Below are positions 39,641 to 48,057 of a DNA stretch of 64,000 nt, in pieces (position 1 is the stretch's first letter; every line of letters starts with the position of its first letter). The notes beneath the pieces were generated by a model. The model was not told the origin of the DNA. It did not search any database and saw only the letters and a program-made list of their open reading frames with translations. Source of the DNA: Pseudomonas sp. ADAK18 (GTDB lineage: Bacteria; Pseudomonadota; Gammaproteobacteria; Pseudomonadales; Pseudomonadaceae). The position numbers and the translations under genes are program-made. The stretch is from the NCBI RefSeq assembly GCF_012935695.1, contig NZ_CP052859.1, forward strand, positions 1,157,001 to 1,221,000, written 5' to 3'.

Positions 39641-40762
39641 ATGATAAAATTTTTAGAGTTGAAAGATATAAACAACCGTTGCCGCGACGAACTGGTCGCC
39701 GCCTGCACGAGGGTTGTTGACTCCGGTTGGTACATCGGCGGCACTGAACTTCATGATTTTGAGCGCGAATTTGCGGCGTATTGTGGTACTCGGCACTGTA
39801 TTGGTGTTGCTAACGGTCTTGACGCCTTAGTGTTGGTTATCAGAGCGTGGAAAGAGCTCGGTTACATGAGTGAAGGGGACGAAGTTATCGTTCCTTCCAA
39901 CACCTACATCGCTAGTGTTCTGGCTATTTCCGAGAATGGACTGGTCCCCGTGCTTGTGGAGCCAGATCCTCGCACACTGAATTTATGTCCGGTTAAAGTC
40001 GAATCTGCGATTACGAATAAGACAAAGGCGATTCTTCCTGTTCACCTGTATGGTCGAATGGCTAATATGCCCAAGATTGCGGAAATTGCAAAACGCCACA
40101 ACCTCTTGGTTCTGGAGGATTCGGCGCAGGCGCACGGTGCGCACATTGATGGTAGAAAGGCGGGTAACTGGGGGGATGCATCGGGATTCAGCTTCTACCC
40201 AGGAAAAAATCTCGGTGCACTAGGTGATGCAGGTGCCGTGACAACCAACGATGATAAGTTGGCTGCGACGATTCGAGCATTGGGTAACTACGGATCCTAT
40301 GAAAAATACAAAAATACTTATCGTGGTGTAAATAGTCGGCTTGATGAAATTCAAGCGGCTTGCCTCTCTGTCAAACTTAAGTACCTAGATGCCCAAACGG
40401 CTTATCGTCGTGAAATTGCACAGCTTTATACAACATCAATCACCAATCCGCTTATTAGCCTGCCTGTCAGGTTGGATTTCGATGCGCTCGGTAACTCCAG
40501 TCATGTATGGCATGTCTACACAGTGCAGTGCGAACAACGGGATGAGCTTCAGAAGCACTTGTTGGGCCATAACATACAAACATTGATTCACTACCCCATT
40601 CCTCCTCATCAACAACAAGCATATGCCGAGCTTGCCGATCAGTCCTATCCGGTTGCGGAGCGTATCCACCAACAGATATTGAGTTTGCCAATCGGTCCTA
40701 CATTATCTATGGCGGAGGCACAGGCTATTGTCTCGGCGTGTAATAGTTTTGGTCGATATTGA
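39641..40762 (+). CDS. dTDP-3-keto-6-deoxyhexose 3-aminotransferase (DegT/DnrJ/EryC1 family)
   Basis: A 373-residue PLP aminotransferase. Seen: [36 protein letters not shown], the PLP Lys in [16 protein letters not shown], and [14 protein letters not shown]. It is FdtB/QdtB-like by sequence and by its place after the ketoisomerase, making a dTDP-3-amino-3,6-dideoxyhexose for the O unit. The 99 bases before it are AT-rich and show no gene. Its TGA overlaps the wzx ATG by one base. Confidence 0.9.
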   Translation: MIKFLELKDINNRCRDELVAACTRVVDSGWYIGGTELHDFEREFAAYCGTRHCIGVANGLDALVLVIRAWKELGYMSEGDEVIVPSNTYIASVLAISENGLVPVLVEPDPRTLNLCPVKVESAITNKTKAILPVHLYGRMANMPKIAEIAKRHNLLVLEDSAQAHGAHIDGRKAGNWGDASGFSFYPGKNLGALGDAGAVTTNDDKLAATIRALGNYGSYEKYKNTYRGVNSRLDEIQAACLSVKLKYLDAQTAYRREIAQLYTTSITNPLISLPVRLDFDALGNSSHVWHVYTVQCEQRDELQKHLLGHNIQTLIHYPIPPHQQQAYAELADQSYPVAERIHQQILSLPIGPTLSMAEAQAIVSACNSFGRY

Positions 40763-42039
40763 TGAACCTTGTTAAAACCAGTCTTTTGAATGGGATCGCT
40801 GTCGTCATAAAGATGTTGACCTTGTTGGGCTTGAATAAGGTCCTGGCTATTTATGTCGGACCGAGTGGTTATGCGGCGATCGGTCAGTTTCAGAATGTTG
40901 TACAGATGCTGACCACATTTGCCAGTGGTGCTATTAATAATGGGGTGACTAAATATACTGCTGAGTATGCCGAGGAAGAATACCGGCTACACGCTTTGTG
41001 GAGGACCTCGGGTACTATTGTTTTAATAGGGGCAACACTTGCCTCACTGTTGATAGCGTTGTTCAGTAAAGAGCTAGCGCTGTGGACGCTGGGTGACGTC
41101 GAATTTTCTGGCGTATTTCTTTGCTTTGCCGCTACCTTGGTACTGTTTAGTTTCAATACCTTGCTGTTAGCTGTGTTGAATGGCCGAAAAGAAATTATTC
41201 TTTATGTCTTTGCCAATATAGGAGGCAGTCTTTTTTCATTGGTTGTTACCTCGGTAATGGCGATTTACTTCGGGCTTTATGGGGCGCTGGCTGCTCTGGC
41301 GATATATCAATCATTAAGTTTTTTGGTGACGATTATTCTCTGTCGGCAGACGACGTGGTTTAAGATTCAATTGTTTTTTGGTGCTGTAGATCGAGCGGCT
41401 GCATTGAATTTGGCAAAATTCACTGCCATGGCTTTGACGTCCGCTATATGCATGCCTATTAGCACGATGCTGATTCGAAGTGATATTGCCGCAACGCTCG
41501 GCTGGGAAGCAGCAGGATATTGGGAGGCAATGCTTAGGCTGAGTGCTGCATATCTCTTGTTAGTGACTACGACGCTCAGTGTTTACTATTTACCACGTCT
41601 GTCAGAACTCGGCACCGCTAGAGAGTTGATTCATGAAATAAAGCAAGGTTATAAAATTATTTTGCCTTTCGCTGTTTTGGCCGGGGTCGTGATGTACTTT
41701 GCGCGAGATCTGATAGTATTTTTACTGTTTACAACGGACTTTTCTCCGGTACGTGAGCTATTTGCTTGGCAAATGGTGGGTGACACGTTGAAGATCGGTA
41801 GTTGGATTCTTGCTTATCTACTGTTAGGTAAGGCGATGTACAAAATGTACATCATTACGGAAGTTGTTTTTTCTGCATCATACGTATTTTTTGCGTGGTA
41901 TTTTGTACGGCAGATTGGCTTGGAAGGCGTGGTAGTGGCTTATGCGGTGAACTACGCACTTTACTGGGCGGTCATGGTTGCTTGCGTGGCAGGATATTTT
42001 AGGACGATGCGCAGCACTGCATCCGTTAAGGGTAAATAA
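40762..42039 (+). CDS. wzx: O-antigen flippase
   Basis: A 425-residue polytopic protein with about 12 hydrophobic helices, polysaccharide-transporter superfamily, with the N-terminal pattern LLNGIAVVIKMLTLLGLNKVLA and YVGPSGYAAIGQFQN typical of O-antigen translocases (WzxE-like). It moves lipid-linked O units across the inner membrane. The ATG at 40762 overlaps the aminotransferase stop (TGATG). The sequence is AT-rich compared with flanking core genes. Confidence 0.87.
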   Translation: MNLVKTSLLNGIAVVIKMLTLLGLNKVLAIYVGPSGYAAIGQFQNVVQMLTTFASGAINNGVTKYTAEYAEEEYRLHALWRTSGTIVLIGATLASLLIALFSKELALWTLGDVEFSGVFLCFAATLVLFSFNTLLLAVLNGRKEIILYVFANIGGSLFSLVVTSVMAIYFGLYGALAALAIYQSLSFLVTIILCRQTTWFKIQLFFGAVDRAAALNLAKFTAMALTSAICMPISTMLIRSDIAATLGWEAAGYWEAMLRLSAAYLLLVTTTLSVYYLPRLSELGTARELIHEIKQGYKIILPFAVLAGVVMYFARDLIVFLLFTTDFSPVRELFAWQMVGDTLKIGSWILAYLLLGKAMYKMYIITEVVFSASYVFFAWYFVRQIGLEGVVVAYAVNYALYWAVMVACVAGYFRTMRSTASVKGK

Positions 42040-42049
42040 GGTATATTAG

Positions 42050-42985
42050 ATGCTGACTATTGTTATTCCTGCCTACAATCATGAGCGCTATGTTGTTGAA
42101 GGGCTGGCGGCGGCATGCGCGGTTGATTTGCCAGGAACGGAAATAATTATCGTGGATGACGGGTCTACTGACTCGACAAAACTAAAGATAGAGCAGTTTC
42201 TTAATGAGAAAACCCCAAGGAATGTTAACTTTGTGGTTAAGGATAATAGCGGTGTTGTTTCGTCGTTGACCCTTGGGCTTGAAATGGCGAAAACCGAGTT
42301 CATTTATTTCGTTGCGTCGGACGATGTGCTTTGTCCGGCAGGGCTCGCAGAGTGTGTCCAGAAACTGAAAGATCATCCTCTCGCGATGTTTTGCATCGGT
42401 GGTGGGGTGAGCTTTGCTACCGAAGATCCAGAAGTACATACGCCAGTTTATAATAAATCACACGAAAATTTTTTTTCCATGAGTGCTTCGTCTAGAGCTG
42501 ATGCACTGTATTTGGACTATCCGCAACCCATTCTTATCCAGTCGACAGTTTTTAGGAGCGCTGGCTTGAGAGAGGTCGGTGGTTGGGATCAGCGTGTTAT
42601 CTTAGACGATTATCCAATGTTTATAAAAATGCTTACTCGATTTCCACTGCTGAACCGGGATTTTTTATATGAGCCGGAACAAATAGTAGTGAAATATAGG
42701 CAGCATGGGGCTAATGCCTTTAAAAATATACCTCGGCAATTTTTCATAATAAAACAAATGCTGAATTTTTCAGCGCCTGCGAAAATTTACTCAAAAGCAC
42801 TGGGTAAAGTGCTTGCGATGCATTTTTTAGGTGCTGTTCGGTTAGGTCGTATCGCTGATGGAGTTGATCTTTTTAGGGGGAGCTCAATTGGTGTCAAGTT
42901 GTATTTTTTCTATTATTTTTTGACCTATTCTTTCAGCTTCTTCCGGCGCCGTTTAACTAAGTTAGTGCGGAGAATATTCAGTTGA
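42050..42985 (+). CDS. Family 2 glycosyltransferase
   Basis: A 311-residue GT-A enzyme. It opens with MLTIVIPAYNHERYVVEGL, has IIIVDDGSTDS for nucleotide-sugar binding and ASDD as the DxD-like metal site, and ends in a basic, hydrophobic tail that probably sits on the membrane. Donor and acceptor are unknown. It is one of three transferases in the cassette, which with WbpL suggests a four-sugar repeat unit. It is AT-rich. It overlaps wzy by 4 bases. Confidence 0.87.
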   Translation: MLTIVIPAYNHERYVVEGLAAACAVDLPGTEIIIVDDGSTDSTKLKIEQFLNEKTPRNVNFVVKDNSGVVSSLTLGLEMAKTEFIYFVASDDVLCPAGLAECVQKLKDHPLAMFCIGGGVSFATEDPEVHTPVYNKSHENFFSMSASSRADALYLDYPQPILIQSTVFRSAGLREVGGWDQRVILDDYPMFIKMLTRFPLLNRDFLYEPEQIVVKYRQHGANAFKNIPRQFFIIKQMLNFSAPAKIYSKALGKVLAMHFLGAVRLGRIADGVDLFRGSSIGVKLYFFYYFLTYSFSFFRRRLTKLVRRIFS

Positions 42986-43974
42986 AATCATCAGGACATG
43001 AGCCAACTCATCAATTTCATTTGAGTGGACGCTGGAGAGTGACGACTCCAGGTGCTATTGCGGTATTTGTTTTCGCTGCAATAGCCTCACTGTTGATCGC
43101 ATTGCGCCCAATGGGTTTTGATTATGATTATCAGAACTACCTAGAGTATTACGATAATATCGTCGCTGGCACCCCCCCAGGAGTTGAGGTCGGTTATCAG
43201 GTTCTATCACTGATTTTTGATTATGTTGGAATAGGTTTTGTTGGGGTGCTTTACACATATGCGTTTATCGCATTATATGCAAAATTTAAGTTTTTTCAGA
43301 GGGTGGAGAGTAGTTACGGCGTTCGTGAAGGGTTGTTTTTCGGAGTCGTCTATGCACTTGTTTTTTTTCCAGTTTGGGAATTGACGCAAATTCGCAACGC
43401 GGCCGCGGTGGCGGTGGTTGCGTTGGCTATTCTTGAAAATCGAAAAACCAGTTCGGTTTTCTATTTTTTATGTGCTGTGCTTTTACATAACGTTAGTTTT
43501 TTGATCATCGCTCTGTGGCTCGTTCAGCGTTTTTTCGGGTCGCTGAAGTATCCTATTGTCATTGGCGTGGCGCTGGTAGTTTTTTTGGGACTCGAGTATG
43601 CACCTTATTATCAACAGTATGCTGCTGATGTATATAAAGAGGATTTCAATCCGCTCTCGTTAAAGAATTTTTTTATCGTTTTTACATTCTGCTATGTGCA
43701 GTTTTCAAAGCGGCCTTTGGCGAAGCACTTTGCATATTATTCGGTGGCTTTGCTGTTGTTTTATCTGGCGATGGGGAAAATGCCAGCCGCTGCTATTCGG
43801 GTCGCAGATATTTCACTTTTTTTCGGCTTGTTAGCATTGTCCCTAACGCACCTTCGGTTTGGTTGGCTCTATAAGCTAGTGACTATTCTTGCATTGGGTT
43901 ACGTTTTTACGAATATCAGTTATTTAGGGGAAAATCCTCTAATTAAGCTGGATGCAATTTCGTGGGCTGGCTGA
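42982..43974 (+). CDS. wzy: EpsG-family O-antigen polymerase
   Basis: A 330-residue polytopic protein with about nine or ten helices and the EpsG/Wzy-like opening FDYDYQNYLEYYDNI and EVGYQVLSLIFDYVGIGF, then ELTQIRNAAAVAVVALA. It would polymerise O units in the periplasm. It is the only polymerase candidate in the locus. The start is probably TTG 42982, overlapping the previous stop (TTGA), since the first in-frame ATG would cut into the first helix. It is AT-rich. Confidence 0.75.
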   Translation: MKSSGHEPTHQFHLSGRWRVTTPGAIAVFVFAAIASLLIALRPMGFDYDYQNYLEYYDNIVAGTPPGVEVGYQVLSLIFDYVGIGFVGVLYTYAFIALYAKFKFFQRVESSYGVREGLFFGVVYALVFFPVWELTQIRNAAAVAVVALAILENRKTSSVFYFLCAVLLHNVSFLIIALWLVQRFFGSLKYPIVIGVALVVFLGLEYAPYYQQYAADVYKEDFNPLSLKNFFIVFTFCYVQFSKRPLAKHFAYYSVALLLFYLAMGKMPAAAIRVADISLFFGLLALSLTHLRFGWLYKLVTILALGYVFTNISYLGENPLIKLDAISWAG

Positions 43975-44025
43975 GGAGTTGGCCTCCTATTTTAGCTGTA
44001 CTTGAGTTTGATGTTAGAGGTGAAA

Positions 44026-44931
44026 GTGGCTAAGATTGCTGCAGTAGTAGTCGGTTATATGCCGGAAATAGACGTCCTAGACAAGCTTCTGGTTTCGCTT
44101 GCTTCACAGGTGGATATGTTGGTTTTTCTCGATAATGGAGGCTCGTCCCAAGTATTGATGAGCGCTCACGACGAGCGACAATCCCTCGTCTATGTGGATA
44201 TGGCAGGAAATAAGGGTTTGGGGGCTGCTTTAAACGAAGGCTTCGAGTTAGCGGTCAATGCTGGTATGGAATTTGTGGTTACTTTCGACCAGGACAGTCA
44301 TGCTGAGCCTGAGTTGATTGCGAATCTTCACGCAGCGATGACTCAAGCAAAATTGAAGGATCCACGCTGTATTGCGGTTAGCCCGACTTTTTTTGACCGC
44401 CGTGATGGTAAGAAAATTAATTTCCCATTTTATCAATCGGTTAATGGCGTTATTAAACCGGTGTTTCATTCCGACGACGAGCACGGCTTGGTAAAAGTTG
44501 ATGTTTTGATTACGTCGGGAATGTTCATCAGCACGCATGCGTGGATTGAAGGCAGTCGGTACAACGATGGGCTGTTCGTCGACTTTACCGATTCCGAGTG
44601 GTGTTTTCGGGTTAGAGATCTGGGATATACACTTTACGGATGTCTAAACGTTGAGATGGGACATGCCTTGTCCGATGCGCCACCAGTCAAAATTTTGGGG
44701 TTTAGTTTTCTTCGATACTCCCCGGTGCGCCGTTATTTTTTCTTCCGTGGCACGGTCGCAGTGTGTCGGATGAGCCACACTCCCGCATGTTGGAAAAAAC
44801 GCCTGATGCTGGCATTGATATTACGTTTTTTTGTTAACCTAGTGATCGACAAAAACAAATTTCAGTCCATGAAAATGATGTTGCGTGGAGCGCTCCATGG
44901 TTGGCAAAAAAAATTGGGCCCGTTGCGTTAA
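44026..44931 (+). CDS. Family 2 glycosyltransferase (rhamnosyltransferase-like)
   Basis: A 301-residue GT2 enzyme. Seen: IAAVVVGYMPEIDVLDKLL, NKGLGAALNEGF, TFDQDSHAEP, and the pair FVDFTDSEWCFRVRDLGY, the general pattern of dTDP-rhamnosyltransferases (RfbF/WbbL group). Start choice: GTG 44026 has AGAGG five bases upstream; ATG 44011 would add five residues but lacks a good site. Rhamnose as the donor would explain rfbC in the cassette, but this is inference. Confidence 0.82.
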   Translation: MAKIAAVVVGYMPEIDVLDKLLVSLASQVDMLVFLDNGGSSQVLMSAHDERQSLVYVDMAGNKGLGAALNEGFELAVNAGMEFVVTFDQDSHAEPELIANLHAAMTQAKLKDPRCIAVSPTFFDRRDGKKINFPFYQSVNGVIKPVFHSDDEHGLVKVDVLITSGMFISTHAWIEGSRYNDGLFVDFTDSEWCFRVRDLGYTLYGCLNVEMGHALSDAPPVKILGFSFLRYSPVRRYFFFRGTVAVCRMSHTPACWKKRLMLALILRFFVNLVIDKNKFQSMKMMLRGALHGWQKKLGPLR

Positions 44932-44994
44932 TCTTCGATTGTGATTGAGCGCCCTCGTGCCAGTATGTGGGTTAGGTATTAAAGGTAGAGAGTT

Positions 44995-45906
44995 ATGCAA
45001 CCACGTATCTTGGTTTTACTCGCAGCATACAATGGTATGCGTTGGATCGCTGAACAGGTCGAATCGATCTTGGGCCAGGAAGAGGTTTCTGTTTTTGTGC
45101 TGATCAGTGTCGATCGTTCGGATGATGGCACTGAGAGTTGGGTCGACGAGTTGTGCCTGCGGGATTCAAGGGTTAAATGCCTGGCTCACGGAGAAAGGTT
45201 TGGGGGGGCGGCTCGAAATTTCTTTCGTTTGATTAACGAAGCATCTGTTGAAGATTTTGATTACTTTTCATTTGCAGATCAGGATGATATTTGGCTGTCA
45301 AACAAGCTGATCAGTGCGACCCGGTTCATGCTTGAGAATAAATCTAATGGTTACTCCGGTAATGTCACTGCATTTTGGCCTGATGGGCGTGAGTCGATCA
45401 TCGTCAAGTCGCAGCCTCAGGTGGCATTTGACCACTTGTTCGAGGCGGCCGGGCCGGGATGTACGTACGTTTTTTCTCAACCTCTGTTTGTTGAGCTTCA
45501 ACGAGATATCAATAGTCGGTTTTCGCAGGTGCAGAATGTCACTCTGCATGATTGGTACTGCTATGCCTACAGTCGCTCACGCGGCTTTAAATGGGTGATT
45601 GATAGTCGGCCTTACATGCTCTATCGCCAGCATGGCGGTAATCAGGTAGGTGTAAATAGCGGCCATAAAGCATTTAAAAAGCGTTTGTCTCAGGTTTTTG
45701 ATGGGTGGTGGCTAAACCAGGCTGCGCTGATTGCCAGTATGGTTGGCGTGGCAAATGATCCTTTTGTTCGGCGCTGGATCGGGCTGGGGCGTTGGGACCT
45801 GATTCGCCTAGCCGCCAGTGCCTCCAAATGCCGCAGGCGTGCCCGGGACAAGCTGGTTTTCAGTGGATTGTGTTTGGTATTGGCCTTGTTGAGGCAAAAG
45901 AAATGA
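44995..45906 (+). CDS. Family 2 glycosyltransferase
   Basis: A 303-residue GT2 enzyme opening MQPRILVLLAAYNGMRWIAEQVESIL. It has ISVDRSDDGTESW and the metal-site region FADQDDIWLSNKL, then HDWYCYAY and YRQHGGNQVG, which are typical of rhamnosyltransferase-like O-antigen enzymes. The GC content begins to rise again in its last third. A spaced AGGTAGAGAG lies before the ATG. It overlaps the next gene by 4 bases. Confidence 0.87.
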   Translation: MQPRILVLLAAYNGMRWIAEQVESILGQEEVSVFVLISVDRSDDGTESWVDELCLRDSRVKCLAHGERFGGAARNFFRLINEASVEDFDYFSFADQDDIWLSNKLISATRFMLENKSNGYSGNVTAFWPDGRESIIVKSQPQVAFDHLFEAAGPGCTYVFSQPLFVELQRDINSRFSQVQNVTLHDWYCYAYSRSRGFKWVIDSRPYMLYRQHGGNQVGVNSGHKAFKKRLSQVFDGWWLNQAALIASMVGVANDPFVRRWIGLGRWDLIRLAASASKCRRRARDKLVFSGLCLVLALLRQKK

Positions 45907-46871
45907 AAGCTCAGTTATTGGTCACCGGCAGCAGTGGTTTCGTCGGAAGTCACCTGATTCAGCAGCTAATGGGCCGTACAGAATACGATGTACGTGCCCT
46001 TGTCCGCCGTTTGCCCGATGTTATGGCGACAGGTGTTGATTACGCAGTACTCCCCGATTTTTCTACTGTGACGGCAGAGAGTCCCTCACTGCTTGGTATT
46101 GACGTCGTTGTTCATCTCGCATCGCGTGTGCATGTCATGAATGATACGGAATCCGATCCTCTCGAAGCGTTTCGCCGGGTGAACGTGGGCCATACGCTTC
46201 AATTGGCTCGCAGCGCCGTAGCAGCTGGGGCGAAGCGTTTCATCTTCGTCAGTTCAGTCAAGGTGAATGGCGAGCAGACAGCGATCGGCAAGCCATACAC
46301 TGAAACCGATATTCCTTCTCCGGTGGATCCGTATGGCATCTCCAAAATGGAAGCCGAGGACGCACTCAGAGAACTTGCAGCGCAAACAGGTCTTGAGGTC
46401 GTCATTGTCCGTCCTGTGCTGGTTTACGGTCCGGGCGTGAAGGCCAATTTTGCGAATATGATGAAGTGGCTGAAAAAGGGCGTTCCATTGCCGTTTGGTG
46501 CGATCGGTAACCAGCGCAGTCTTGTGGCACTAGATAACTTGGTCAGTTTTATTTTGACCTGCGTGTCTCATCCGGCCGCTGCTCACCAGACTTTCCTGGT
46601 CAGCGATGGTGAAGATGTATCAACCGCTCAATTATTAATTCGATTAGGCGAGTCCTTGAGTTCGCCCGCCAGACTAATCTCGGTTCCTGAGTGGTTGTTG
46701 GTGCTAGGAGCCACGCTACTGGGTCGCAAGGCACTATCCCAGCGGCTGTGTGGCTCGCTGCAAGTGGATATTACAAAATCCCGGCAACTATTGGGCTGGG
46801 CGCCAATCGTCACCCTTAAAACGGGTCTTGACGCAACCGCGCAACATTACCTTAGTGAGCAAACTCAATGA
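45903..46871 (+). CDS. NAD-dependent sugar epimerase/reductase (WbpV/WbpK type)
   Basis: A 322-residue extended SDR with LLVTGSSGFVGSHLIQQL for NAD(P) binding, FVSSVKVNG, and the catalytic DPYGISKMEAE (Tyr-x-x-x-Lys). By position before WbpL and WbpM it probably reduces the UDP-4-keto-6-deoxy-GlcNAc made by WbpM to UDP-QuiNAc or UDP-FucNAc, the sugar that starts the O unit. Which epimer is not readable. ATG 45903 overlaps the upstream stop, and its own stop overlaps wbpL (ATGA). Confidence 0.85.
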   Translation: MKAQLLVTGSSGFVGSHLIQQLMGRTEYDVRALVRRLPDVMATGVDYAVLPDFSTVTAESPSLLGIDVVVHLASRVHVMNDTESDPLEAFRRVNVGHTLQLARSAVAAGAKRFIFVSSVKVNGEQTAIGKPYTETDIPSPVDPYGISKMEAEDALRELAAQTGLEVVIVRPVLVYGPGVKANFANMMKWLKKGVPLPFGAIGNQRSLVALDNLVSFILTCVSHPAAAHQTFLVSDGEDVSTAQLLIRLGESLSSPARLISVPEWLLVLGATLLGRKALSQRLCGSLQVDITKSRQLLGWAPIVTLKTGLDATAQHYLSEQTQ

Positions 46872-47878
46872 CGTATTGGTACATCCTTCCCCTTGTCGCG
46901 CTTGCGTCCCTGTTACTGACAGCTGTGCTGCGTCAATACGCGCTGCGCCGTAGCATTATTGATATTCCTAATGCGCGCAGCTCTCATACGGTTCCAACGC
47001 CCAGAGGGGGAGGGGTTGCAATTGTACTGACGTTCGCACTTTCACTGCTGGTAATGGCAGCCCTGCAACTGGTGCCGATTGCTGAAAGTCTCGCGTTCCT
47101 AGGGTCAGGTCTATTGATCGCGGTGATCGGCTTTATGGACGATCATGGTCACATAGCAGCACGTTGGCGGTTGGTAGGACATTTTATTGCCGCTATCTGG
47201 GCGCTTTTTTGGATGCAAGGATTACCTTCAATTACGGTATTTGGTTTTTCCTTGAGTCTTGGATGGTTTGGGCATTTACTCGCCACACTTTACCTAGTCT
47301 GGATGTTGAATCTTTATAACTTCATGGATGGTATAGACGGCATTGCCAGTCTTGAGGCGATTTGTGCGTGCATCGGTTTGTCGATTATTTATTTTCTTAG
47401 TGGTCATGAGGCATTGATATGGACGCCTCTATTGCTGGCCATGGCCGTTATAGGATTCCTGTACTGGAACTTCCCACCTGCTAGAATTTTCATGGGAGAT
47501 GCGGGGAGTGGGTTTCTTGGCATTATTCTGGGAGTTCTTTCCATACAGGCAGCCTGGGTTGGCAGCGAGTTTTTTTTCGCCTGGCTGATCATGCTGGGAG
47601 TTTTTGTAGTGGACGCAACCTTTACCCTTGGCCGACGGCTGGCCCGTGGAGACAAGGCCTATGAGGCGCATCGCAGCCATGCATACCAATTTGCATCTCG
47701 TCAATTTGGAAGGCACCTGCCGATAACGTTGTCTATTGGTGTTATCAACGTTGTCTGGCTTCTCCCCTTGGCGCTTTGCGTTACGTTACTGGGAATGGAT
47801 GGGGCTCTGGGTGTAGTAGTTGCATATGCGCCTTTACTATTGTTGGCGGTAAAGTACAAGGCTGGTATGCGTGAATAG
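46868..47878 (+). CDS. wbpL: Undecaprenyl-phosphate HexNAc-1-phosphate transferase
   Basis: A 336-residue membrane protein of the WecA/MraY family (GT4 in common annotation) with about ten helices. Seen: RRSIIDIPNARSSHTVPTPRGGG, the catalytic FMDDHGH and NLYNFMDGIDGIAS, and FMGDAGSGFLG, plus the C-terminal HRSHAYQ loop. It starts the O unit on undecaprenyl phosphate using the UDP sugar made by the flanking genes. It is coupled to the epimerase gene by ATGA. Confidence 0.93.
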   Translation: MTYWYILPLVALASLLLTAVLRQYALRRSIIDIPNARSSHTVPTPRGGGVAIVLTFALSLLVMAALQLVPIAESLAFLGSGLLIAVIGFMDDHGHIAARWRLVGHFIAAIWALFWMQGLPSITVFGFSLSLGWFGHLLATLYLVWMLNLYNFMDGIDGIASLEAICACIGLSIIYFLSGHEALIWTPLLLAMAVIGFLYWNFPPARIFMGDAGSGFLGIILGVLSIQAAWVGSEFFFAWLIMLGVFVVDATFTLGRRLARGDKAYEAHRSHAYQFASRQFGRHLPITLSIGVINVVWLLPLALCVTLLGMDGALGVVVAYAPLLLLAVKYKAGMRE

Positions 47879-48057
47879 GTACCTTGGTGAGGTATGGGCT
47901 GACCACTTTTTTCTTTTCATGCAGGCTTAACCTGTATGATCGGGGAGCTTCCCGAAAAGTACGGCAATCGTTGGTTGCCGTTCGCAGAAGCACTAGATAG
48001 TCGCTGGTCGTTAAGAGTTTTAATCTAATTGTGAGTAGTAAAGGTCGTCAAAAAAAC

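Noticed and set aside
39423..39644. 73-codon frame between the ketoisomerase and the aminotransferase
   Set aside because: It overlaps the end of the ketoisomerase gene in another frame and looks like translated AT-rich spacer; I looked for a missing acetyltransferase here and found none.
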